Source: Styela clava
Taxonomy: Eukaryota; Chordata; Ascidiacea; Stolidobranchia; Styelidae
Length of the DNA: 64,000 bases
Reading direction: 5' to 3'
Assembly (NCBI RefSeq): GCF_964204865.1
Contig: NC_135259.1
Location: forward strand, 2,294,001 to 2,358,000
Both the position numbers and the translations under genes were made by a program. Shown in pieces: positions 1 through 10,075 of this stretch. The stretch's first letter is position 1; the number at the start of each line of letters is the position of its first letter. The notes under the pieces were generated by a model. The model saw only the letters and a program-made list of their open reading frames with translations, was not told where the DNA came from and searched no databases.

Positions 1-295
1 ATATTTTAAATTACTCTACTGTAATTTAATACGACTGAGGTGGTCGCACAAAAAAACACAAATAAATATTTAATTGATAATTACACAACAAATTGCATAT
101 TATCCTGTTGTCGTATATCGCCACTAGTCCGACGATAGAATTGTCATTGCGAAATTCTGAATGTGTAATAAACAAGCAATTTTCGAAGAGTCTGTTGTAA
201 GATGATGTATGAAGGAAGAAGTTGTGAAAATGTGATTAATAAATAATAACTATGTCATATATATTTGAAAAATAAAATTGAAAAACATTTCACAA
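1..295. other. 3' flank of gene D, no gene seen
   Basis: AT-rich sequence beyond the stop codon of gene D. No convincing coding exon is visible on either strand and no clear polyadenylation signal was found for D. The short overlapping reading frame on the plus strand at 278-484 is the antisense shadow of D's last exon. Confidence 0.5.
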
Positions 296-1952
296 TCATT
301 CTTTTTCACTTTGGTCGGAACAGGCACAGGCAGTGCAATCAGAACCAAAAAATCCACTGTAACAGTTGCATTGCAAAACATATTTAGAAACTGTTTGTAT
401 AGGATCAACGTATTCATTATTTTCATTCTTTTCCACAAGTATCTGATAAACACCTTTCACAAAAGCGTACTCAAACGGATTTAAGGCAAAGGGCTGGTAA
501 TTGCTCAAATATTTGTATCCAAATGCTGTTAAAAGCATCTCCATTCTCCATTCCTCAATTTGTTGCGCTAGATCTGGAGGCGGTTGCAACATATGATCCA
601 CAGCTATTTCATCTGCATTGTCAATTCTATCTATTTCTTGAAGAATATTTTCTGGTATGTCAATAATCGATGGCTGGTTTGAAATGATATATGCCCACGC
701 ACTTGACATTTCATTCATCGCCTCTTGAACACTGAATGCCATATCATATAGAGGTTTTATAGAGCAAACTCCGTAAGAACAAGGAGAGTATGGACACATT
801 AAAGCCCTTGTGTGTCGCATCAATTTGTAAAGTTTCGCCTTTAATTTGAGTCTGACTCGATCTGAATAGAAATGTGTATTATTTATCATAACTTAAACTA
901 ACCAAGTGTCGTCAGTTTGCGACAAAGCCTGTTCGTGTTCATTCATTGAAAAATTTACAACACGATTTGATAAAAAAACTAAAACATTACCATTATAACA
1001 TTATAAAATAAACTACATACCTTCGTCCCAGATCTTTACCACCGTAAATCGATGATTATAAATATCTGTTGCTAATGCCACCAACGCCGCTAATTCTTTC
1101 ACTTCTCTTGTATTATATTCCACTGTAATTACCGGCTCTATATTGAAATATTGTTATTCTCATATTGCATTTTACTGTAGCACTATATCGTTGGGTGGCG
1201 TTTTCTGGGGGACATCATCAATATATCAAAGAAAATCATTTTTTATCACTGTAGCGCGAGTCTATCAAGGTATTAAATTTTGAATTATAGGATATTTATG
1301 TACAAACGTAAAAACTATAAACCTGAAACTGTTGCAAGACACTGCATGATACAACAAAACAGAAATATAATATTATTATCAGACGACAAATTATGTCTAC
1401 ATTTTCGAATAGTTCATTTTATTAATTTATGATTCTACATAAGATACTGCATGCACTGTCGAGCAGCTACATAACATTACAAATTACATGAGAATGGTAT
1501 ATATATGTAAAAACATACTGCACATAATTGAAAAAAAAATACGAATACATACCACCAGGTCGTGGTGGAGCTGCCATTTTTAGTTGTGCTCCAAAGTGCC
1601 TTGGCGTCTCAAACAATATGCCTTCATCAGCTGCAGTATAAAAAATGTTTAACTTTGCATATAGTTTGGCAAAAAATAGCGACTAAATTAATATTATAGC
1701 TGTATATTCTGAAAGTAACAAATTTTATGACGGAAATCACAATTTGTCAACTTTAAATTAATTATTTTCAAGGATATAGAAAGGCCTATGTCATGCAATA
1801 TATATACCAACAAATTGCATACCTGACATAATCCCACTTCCGAACTCATCAAAAACTGCAGTTATTTCTGAAAATCCAGATTGGCCCAAACAAAAATCAG
1901 CAAAGAAACAGCATGTTATCAGAATTGATGTTAACATTTTTGTTCCGTCCAT
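296..1952 (-). CDS. Gene D: secreted cysteine-rich protein, divergent member of the local family
   Basis: Four exons assembled by hand on the minus strand: 1952-1823, 1630-1553, 1137-1021 and 861-296. Each intron has GT and AG borders and is phase 1. The total is 891 nt, giving 296 residues. The start is the first ATG. A second Met at residue 6 leads into a hydrophobic signal-peptide-like stretch ending near residue 23. The last exon carries C-x4-C-x3-C at residues 131, 136 and 141 and a C-terminal C-x-C-x8-C-x2-C-x-C at 273-289, resembling half of a laminin-type EGF module. Relative to A, B and C it lacks the short exon containing the S-D-T-F-x-C motif and the separate fifth exon. It also lacks both N-terminal mature cysteines. 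It is transcribed away from gene A. No named family is recognised. The exon structure is well supported by shared phases and the matching 117-nt third exon. Function is unknown, probably extracellular. Confidence 0.72.
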
Positions 1953-3252
1953 TGAAAGATACTTTAGTCCTATTTAATATGCGAATATAATAATTTATTA
2001 TTCAAAATGTTGTTATATATTTTAAATATAAGCAGTAACGAGGAAGTGTAAACTGTTGGTTTAGACTCAATAAAACAAATATGGCAGGCAAAAATTATAT
2101 ACATATAAACAGTGGAAATTTTCATATAACATCTTACGTCACGTAAAGGAAAAAAAACATACGACGCCCATAAATGTAGTGCTAAATCTAGGTGACATTA
2201 CAATAAATAAGTTGAGTAGTACAATTATATTAATTCAGTAACAAATTACTATTTATATAAAAGAACCCCTTATGTAATGACTCTCTACCATCCAAGTACT
2301 TATTTATAGGACCTAACAGTTTATTTGAAAAACTAGATTCTGACCTACATTGGCTTTATGTCGCATTTCGCGACGAAATATTCTTGTAATAGTTTTCTCT
2401 CCTGAAAGTTTTCAGTATGTATGGCCTGTTTTTGAAACCTTATACATCGTGGAAGTTAAAATGAATCAATGTGTAAACATTATTTTGTAGATTGGGAAAA
2501 AGGTAATTTCCTAATGCGGTTTTCCGGCATTTCATAACTTATTTGCGTAACCTCATGTAATTATTGAAATATTATCTGATATTTAAAAAAAAAAATTAAC
2601 GATAAGTAATCTATCAGTCTTATTTTGCCTAAAATTTAATTGAACAAAAGATTAATCCACACCATTTGAATTCGATTTTTTTTAATCTACAAAATTTATA
2701 TTGCGATTAACCGATAAATTAATTCCATATATAAAATATATATATTTTTTGAACTTTTGAAATTGACTGATGCCGAGCACAGGTTAACAAATCTGAATAA
2801 CGCATACAAAATCAGAGGTTTCCTGAAAGCCAATGTTACAATTGGGTAAGTTTTCAATGCTTGGCATATAAATGTTCTCGCTTCAATTTCTAATTCCATT
2901 TCTGAAAATTTTATTACCTTCAAACATGATGCCGATTGTGAGCCATCAATATTATGTTTGATTAACCACTTTTTTCAGGGTGGGTCATTTGATATATACT
3001 ACACTATTACATTTTCAAACAATACATGTAAGTATTTTTTTGTTTTGAAGAATTGCTTTTGAAGTAGAAACATGTTAAACTATGAAAATGTTAAAGATTA
3101 CATTAATATGATTATGACAAATTAGAATTGTTAAAATGGCTTGTCGTAGAAGATATTAGTTATATCGCTGAATATTTTAGGCACAAATAATGATAACCAA
3201 TGACGTATGAACACAGTTAAGTGGTAATGCGTAAATCCGGAACAAAAATTAA
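1953..3252. other. Divergent intergenic region between genes D and A
   Basis: About 1.3 kb separates the start codons of D (minus) and A (plus). It is AT-rich, has no convincing coding exon and lies outside the tandem array, so it is present once. It must hold the promoters of both genes. A TATAAAA box is clear for A but no comparable one stands out for D. Only the first copy of A has access to this region. Confidence 0.55.
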
Positions 3253-3259
3253 TATAAAA
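3253..3259 (+). promoter_or_regulatory. TATA box of gene A (single copy)
   Basis: TATAAAA lies 40 bases upstream of the ATG at 3293, which fits a transcription start roughly 10 bases before the ATG. It is outside the duplicated segment, so A copies in units 2-5 lack it. Confidence 0.6.
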
Positions 3260-3292
3260 GCACGTGCTTTGTTTGCAATACCATCCAACACC

Positions 3293-5239
3293 ATGATTGT
3301 TTTTATCATTCTAGCGTTTGTGGTCAAGAATTGTATCGGCGTTGCTGCAGCACGGTCGGAGGGTGTAGGAATGACTCTAAGTTAGTACATATTCCATTTG
3401 ATATAATTGTGTTAAACTTATGCATATAGGAGTGATAATCATTTAGAATTAACCTGTAAATCTGGAAAAATTTTCGCAAAGTGTTTCCCTCCATCCATAT
3501 ACTCCGCATCAAAAAACTATCCGAATCAGTTTAAACATTTTTTTTTTATTTCTATCGCATTTTATCAAGCTAGGTTCATTTTCCGAGTCTTTGATGTTAT
3601 TATTTACTACAGCAAATATTACTTTCAGATGATCCAAACGATCTTTCATCCTTCAGCGACACATTCACCTGTGAAAACGTTCAACACGGTAATTACGATT
3701 AATATTTTTTCAATTAAACTGATGTGAAGTCAATGTGAAACTGGCGCCTTCTGCGAGCCCAGAACTAATTTTGTTCCCATTGCCTTTGAGTCAATTTGAA
3801 ACAATATTACTTGAATGAGTATCAACCCAGTTTCAGTTCAAGTTGGATTATTGTGTGGTCTTTGGTACGCTGAGTCACCTAATTATCATGAATGTTGTAC
3901 TTTTGTGGATTTATAATCTTGCTGATTTTCAGTTGATCGATACTTACTGCTTGAGTATCTACCTGCGCCAGGTTTTATACTTGAGGTGTTTTTTACAATG
4001 GGATGGTTTTTCGCTGGAGGTAAGACTTTCATGTAAAGCACATTAAATTTAGTATAGATTTTAAACCTTCCTCGGATAAATATATTTCAGAACCTGAGCT
4101 GGTGACTGTAAACGAAAGTTTGAAATATATTGTTTCACCGGCGATAGACGGTTTTAAATCCAGACTTTGTTCGCTGCGAAATAGACTTAAAAATGCAACG
4201 GCTCATGGTAAGTAGCAAGCTTAACTATCTAATTCTAGCATACCATCTTTGAAATGTTTGTAGACATTCTTCCTTCATCCTAAATCAACTGCGACAATAA
4301 AAATGGCTGGTGTTGTAATTAGCAAAACACCCCCACACACCCGCATGCGTGAGCGTATTCACTTTAGATTGGCAAGCTGCATATTCTCAACACTCGAAGA
4401 AATTTAATTTATAAACCATTTCTTATTTTGTTCGTTACGCTAGATATTTTAGAAGCGTATAAGAGTCAAGAAAATCTAGAATCTCTAATACTAAATGGAT
4501 GGAAGGAGAACGATTATGACAGAATGAAACAATTACACTATAACCAAGGAGATTGTAAGTCCATAATAAGTGACTTTAATGCTGTATAAAGCAAATATTA
4601 GTTTGAAAAATTTACTCGATCTCACAAATATTACCCAATTTGGTCACTCTCACAACTCACATGATACCTCTTGCAGAAATGCTATTTTAATAACCCGATG
4701 AAAGTTAACTATAAACCAGAATAAAATTTTTGTTCAGATATTTTAATTTTTCTCGAATTTTTACGATTCTGTAACGTTTCCCTTTTACAGTATGGTTTTT
4801 GAGATATCCAAATGTGTTTGATCTTCTTGAAAGTGTTCGAAGGTTTTTCTGCACTTATCGTAGATGCAATGTGGGAGAGTGTGCAATTCCACCAATCCGT
4901 TTCACGTCAGTTGAGCAAGAAAATGCGATGTTAGAACTTTTCCATTTATGGGAATGGCACTTTGAAGATAAAGAATTGGATCTTAGCGAAGTATTTGTTC
5001 ATATGGTTGGTGAACCCCTTCTGAAAAAAGAGGGCATATCGGGAATAGATTTGACTAATTCGAAACTTTCTACGTATTTTGCTAATGTCCTTATTGCCAT
5101 AGACACGTTGTTAGGCTTGTTCACCAACTTAGAAGATAATTTAAACAGAGAAACGTATCTTTTTACACAATGGCATCTGACTCTTTGCAATTGCTGGGGA
5201 GGATATTCTGGAAGATCTTGCAACACTTGCCCTGCTTGA
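3293..5239 (+). CDS. Gene A, intact copy: secreted cysteine-rich family protein
   Basis: Six exons: 3293-3380, 3629-3688, 3933-4019, 4091-4207, 4444-4554 and 4791-5239, totalling 912 nt and 303 residues. All introns are GT-AG and phase 1. Residues 1-20 form a hydrophobic signal peptide. Exon 2 (residues 30-49) has S-D-T-F-T-C with C44. Exon 4 contains C105 in a C-S-L-R motif and an N-A-T glycosylation sequon at 113. The last exon opens with L-W-F and carries C-x4-C-x3-C (175, 180, 185). It ends with a laminin-EGF-like C-x-C-x8-C-x2-C (287-301). The mature protein has nine cysteines. This is the only A copy with exon 1 and a promoter. The exon 1 donor (GTTAGT at 3381) is the least certain border. 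GTGTAG a few codons earlier is also phase-compatible. Function is unknown, and secretion is inferred from the signal peptide. Confidence 0.78.
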
Positions 5240-5434
5240 AAACTGATATAGATCGGGTTGCGATTCTAATTGAAAATCTGTATCTGAGTTTGAATATTTT
5301 GTTGAATACTCGGTTGTCCTTACTTCTATTAAATGCTGACGGAACGAATTATAACTTGCAGATCTTGCTAATATTGAAAATAATCTATCGGTGAGATAAT
5401 GCTGTAATATTTCTATATTTTCATGTCTTGAAAG

Positions 5435-5440
5435 AATAAA
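5435..5440 (+). terminator. Polyadenylation signal of gene A
   Basis: AATAAA lies about 195 bases after the A stop codon, followed by a T-rich stretch. It is repeated in every unit, for example at 14848 in unit 2, so truncated A copies keep a 3' end signal. Confidence 0.5.
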
Positions 5441-6339
5441 ATTGTACGCATTTTTCAAAAGTGCATGCGTTGATAAATAAAATAAGAATGAGTTTCTGAA
5501 GGAAAATTTCCTACTTTGAGACTACAACTTCGTGGATTGGTCAAATTGGTCAAAAAGTTTTAAAAGATAACTCAGATTGTGTGAAAAAACTTTTCCTTGT
5601 TCTATATCACTGAATAAATCGAGATATTTATGAATGAGTGAAATGTAGTCCAACTAGGTGTGTCATTGTAATTAGATTCTAGCCTAGCTTGGAATTCGAA
5701 AAGTCATTGAAAACGACGGGAGATATTCTATCTAACTGAGTTTTCTACCAACAACAATTGTGAATATATTTTTTTTTCAAAGTAATTGTTACGACAATCA
5801 CGGGAAAGCTGTTTTCAAATCAAAACTAGGTCTTTTTATCAGCCTATCGTGAACGAGCTGTTTTTGCTTTACTTTGATTTTCCTATGCTACAAGGGTTCA
5901 GATGGAATATCTGGAATACGTGAAACCTAATTGCACGTGTTTAGTTCTTGTTTCAAATAAAAGTTATCAATTTACCTCGTGACCTGAAATAAATTTCCGG
6001 GTGGTTGTGCTCAGTGTATTTCCTGTTGTGGCTTTGTGTGGTTTCGTAAGATCACAGCCAAGTGGAATACCAATTGGGTCAAATTCTGCACTACAATCTT
6101 AACTATAGCCGTACAAGCGTCATCAAAACAATATGTATCAAAGACTCTATTCGTTACTCGATTTAAAATGAATTTACGCCCACGTTTGGATATCGTATAT
6201 TTTGTAATTTACCATTGCTTCATGTCGTTACATTTCATTTCAATGTATAGTTATAAAAAATGCAGGAGCTTTTTTTAAGGAATACGGCGTTTCAATATTT
6301 GGTTGGATGCAAGATTTACACAGATCCCTTTTTTCATTA

Positions 6340-6605
6340 CTTATCGATCTTGATCGGTAAGTATGTTGATACTTGAGGTATTTGTCTGTTTGTTTGTTTG
6401 TCTGTCTGTTAGATACACGCGATATCTCACGAAAGCGAGGTTGGATCTGCTTAAAATTTTGCATGTGCATTCATCATATCTCGGACCAGGAGCATATTGA
6501 TTTTGAATGAACTATATAATTAGCGAGTTATTAATTAATTAGTAATGGGACACGCGGTGTCGCTATTGAGTCAGAGCGGAGGAAACATGCCGCTAGATCG
6601 ATAAG
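6340..6605. repeat. Repeat-like block with 11-bp inverted ends and TGTT/TGTC microsatellite
   Basis: CTTATCGATCT at 6340-6350 is matched in inverse by AGATCGATAAG at 6595-6605. Between them are a TGTT/TGTC-rich run (about 6382-6411) and a stretch containing GATATCTCACGAAAGCGAG. The arrangement looks like an interspersed repeat, but no target duplication was found. Array copies are at 15753-16018, 25167-25432, 31938-32203 and 41351-41616. Confidence 0.35.
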
Positions 6606-7080
6606 TCGGCGGTCTCTATATCTCGTTTAATGATTTTTGATAAATTTCTGAAGTCTGTATCAATAAAGTAAATAATCATTATCGTTTTTTGTCTACGTTC
6701 TACGTTTTTTGAAGTGGAAAGTCAAATGCGACAAGAATCACGCCCTTCATACACGAATAACAGACTTGGATTATTTTTAGGTCTGTTGATTCTTTTCCCT
6801 CAGCAAGAGTAAGTACCATTGTGTCTGTTGAAACAAACTGATTCTTGATCCAATCGCATATTGGATTTCAGTAGTTTTTCACATTTTAGTTCTGTGATTG
6901 TATTACCAAAATCCATCTTAAACTGAATACAGAACAGCAATAAACTGGTATAATGTCAGGGATAAAAGTTTTCAAACGATCAGCATTAGAACTTTACATT
7001 TTGGTATCAAACTATTGCAAACTGTGAATACCTGTCTAACTCAAACTAAGCCAAACACTGGCGATAGGGCAGGTATTATT

Positions 7081-7284
7081 GGTTCCCTTACATTTGAACC
7101 CACGTACATTTGAACCCATGACAATTGCACCTGTATGCTATTGCACCTATGGATTTTTTTTTTGTTTCACGGATAGTTAAACTCATACTAACCCTAACCC
7201 ATGGGTTTTAGCATACGCATATAGATTGAACCCGTGGATATACACATGGGTTCAAATGTACGTGGGTTCAAATGTACAGTCACC
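7081..7284. mobile_element. Miniature inverted-repeat element, 204 bp, unit 1
   Basis: The element starts GGTTCCCTTACATTTGAACC and ends with the inverse of GGTGACTGTACATTTGAACC. It is flanked by perfect 9-bp direct repeats GGTATTATT (7072-7080 and 7285-7293). Each end carries the motif TACATTTGAACCCA twice. The interior contains CTAACCCTAACCC and a T-run, and there is no coding capacity. A 9-bp target duplication fits Mutator-like elements, but that class assignment is inference. Confidence 0.8.
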
Positions 7285-8188
7285 GGTATTATTACATATG
7301 ACTGCTTTCAGCTCAATGGTCAAAATTATTAAACGAATGCAAAGTGGGCAAACATGATAAATGAAACAACAGACAGTACGACAGTAATTTGATTCCACCA
7401 TGGTATCGCTTGTTTTGATGAAACATTTACAATTTGTGGTGTACGAGATGTGTCACAGGTTTGTATTTAAAAGATCAACGTCATCATGTATTGTGGTACC
7501 ATTTATGTGATTGAAGCTTTCAATTTCGATATTTTTCCCAGTCTGTTTATTAATCGAGATGTATGTTTGCCTTGTTGTCATAGCGTTCAATGACATTCAA
7601 ATCAAAATACGGTCACTGGATGAATTTTCATGTAATGACATCATTCAGATATCTATAATTTTTACTATCCGGATAACGGATATATCCGTATATTTCGAAT
7701 TTTAACCATCCGATTAACCGGAAAGATATTGTTGAGTTTTAGAAAATCCATTTCCTCAAGTTTTTTTTGATGAATTGATCAAAAATTACGACACATTTTT
7801 TGCGAATATATAAACATGCACTCTAAAGGCGTTCCACTGCAAAAACTATAAGCTACACCCGACCAAAATGCAACAGAATCAGCAATTCGTGGAACGCACC
7901 TCCCACAGTGTAGGCCAATACTTGATGCGTGAAAGCACAATGCACCAGATAAGAGATGCACCACCCTGCGTGTCGTCGATCGTGCAGTATTAGCGTTGTA
8001 TCCAGTACCAAATCAAAACACGCTTTCAATTGCCCCACAATATGCCCGAATCACAATGGCACAAACCACGACAGTAGAATATAGTTATCACCAAAACCGC
8101 CACCTCCATCTGCCCCGTCGTTATACCCACCCATTTAAAGCTTTTCAACTGTATTCGTTTATAGCCTTGCTTATATTTTCAACCTAAC

Positions 8189-8233
8189 TTAAAAGAATGG
8201 GCTCTTCTATTTTAAAAGAATGGGCTCTTCTAT
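8189..8233. repeat. Short direct duplication, 22 bp twice
   Basis: TTAAAAGAATGGGCTCTTCT plus AT occurs twice with a period of 23 bases. It is repeated in units 2, 4 and 5; the unit 3 equivalent lies in the gap. Confidence 0.7.
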
Positions 8234-10020
8234 TACATATTAATCACATTTGTGTTACATATTTTGTGATGTGAGAGTGAAGTTCACGATGGCTGAAATA
8301 TAGACAGAGAAGTGTGAATAAAAATTGTTATCACGTGATATGGGGTATGTCCGCCGTAATTTAACAAAAAATATCAAAATTACTAATGAGCATATACACC
8401 ATTCATGCAACTTTATTATTCGGTTAATCGTCACAATTATATTCGATATCAGAGAGCAAAATATCTCTCGGTTTACCGGTTATTCGTTAATCCAACCCCA
8501 GCCTCCTATTATGTATATGTGAACAATGTCTTTTATTGTTATGCATAAATCCATGACTGAACTTTTCTTCCTCCACCGGCACTTGAAACTTTCCATTATG
8601 TATTGCTTCACCTCAAATTGTTCTTTGACCAAAAAATAAATGTGATGGCTTATTTGGGGAATCAAATGTGACTACAACTATTTTGTTGATATTGTTTTTC
8701 CATTTTCTGAGTTTCTCATTATTCTCGATTCATTTTTAGTAGTGATATCTGAATATATATTGCGCACTGTTTCAATAGACTTTTGACTCTATTTCCTGTA
8801 TTCAACAGGGGTATTCAAAGTTTCTTTTAATATCCTCTATTCTTTTTAGAGTATTTAACATGTTTCAACATTTTATTTTTAGATGATGGCAACTTTCCAA
8901 CATTTTCAGCATTTTGAACTATTTGAGATATTTCTTTACTGATATTTATACTTTTTAGACTAGTTAGCTAGTTGTCTTTGTTTTTACTACTTACAATAAT
9001 TATATTTTGTTCTTTAATTTCTTCAAATTGTGTCATTAACTCTGTTGTTTCATTATTTGATGACAGCTCTTTATATCTAAATCTATTCCTATGCGATGTA
9101 ATTATCCAGTTCATTTCTTTGTCCATTTTTAGTTTAATATGTTATACATTTTAAGTTAAGTTATCAATAACTTAGGATACTACGTTCGAAATGACATGAG
9201 TTTAATGGCGCTACATAAGAGAATTGTTTTCGTGTGTATGTAGGCCCAAAGCGCATGGAAATATATTAACTCCAAGATCACAATTTTTAAGATGACGACT
9301 GTCGAAAATAATATAACACTGAACTGTAATATTGTTTCAAGCCAGTAAGCGGCACACCATCTTACTACAAGCGACGCACTAATGTTTGGAACCTCTGGTT
9401 TAGGCAATTAAGGCAAGGCATGCAGGCACGTTTCAGACATGCAGGCGTGTAGGGAGGTGAGAAAATTAAATGTCAGAGCTCTCGCATCTTGTAATTTATA
9501 TATGAGAAGACTGCGTAGAAAAACTCAAGTAATCAATTCGGTAACATTTGAAATTGATAACATTTACCATTTAAACCATTAATTTTAAACCCCTTTTCGA
9601 ACTCTTCATCATCAAACTTCACACATCTTCTGCGTAGAATATGCTTTATTCGTTTACCATTCCAGCATAACTGCAGAGAGTGAAAACTAAGTGCACATGA
9701 TTTGACTGATATTATTCGCCTTGGTATGGCTGGTAGTGTTGCCTGAACTGAGTTGCAACTATTTAAAAATTGATACAAAATTAATCGTCCTCTATTTAAT
9801 AGTGGGTGTACTTTGGTCAAACTCCTCTTGAAAAAGTAACAATTTTCTGTTAAACATGCGGTGCTTGTTAAAATCTGTCAGTTACAAACGCGGGGAAAAG
9901 ATGTTAGTCATTTTGTTTTGACGTGAATTCATTCTGTTCATGATTGCGTATTCAGGAAAGACGAGACGGAAAAACGTTGATAACAATTGTGCCCTTCCTT
10001 TTGAATGATTTGATTTAAGT

Positions 10021-10029
10021 TATAAAAAA
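10021..10029 (+). promoter_or_regulatory. TATA box of gene B, unit 1
   Basis: TATAAAAAA lies 55 bases upstream of the B start codon. It is inside the duplicated unit, so B keeps its core promoter in units 2 (19434), 4 (35619) and 5 (45032). The unit 3 equivalent lies in the assembly gap. Confidence 0.55.
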
Positions 10030-10075
10030 TCACAGCAGCAATAAAGCAGTCTGGGCAAACACTGTAACAAAGAAA

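Larger units (their letters stand above)
5240..10020. other. A-B intergenic spacer, unit 1 (repeated in each unit)
   Basis: About 4.8 kb without a convincing gene. It holds the A poly(A) signal, a repeat-like block at 6340-6605 and a miniature inverted-repeat element at 7081-7284. A segment with matching short inverted motifs lies at about 7660-8510, and a 22-bp direct duplication at 8189-8233. The longest minus-strand frame (9533-9820) has no ATG start and no recognised motif. The same spacer occurs at 14653-19433, 24066-26773 (then gap), 30837-35618 and 40251-45031. Confidence 0.55.

Noticed and set aside
3362-3372. Earlier exon 1 donor (GTGTAG) for gene A
   Set aside because: It is phase-compatible, but GTTAGT at 3381 is a better donor. 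The choice changes only a few residues after the signal peptide and needs transcript evidence.
3843-4046. Plus-strand frame of 67 codons repeated in all units
   Set aside because: It overlaps exon 3 of gene A in a different frame. The phase-1 frame shared with B and C gives the sensible protein.
9533-9820. Minus-strand frame of 95 codons in the A-B spacer, with a charged C-terminal half
   Set aside because: It begins at TTG instead of ATG and has no recognised motif. Its repetition in units 2, 4 and 5 only reflects the array, so recurrence is not evidence of coding.
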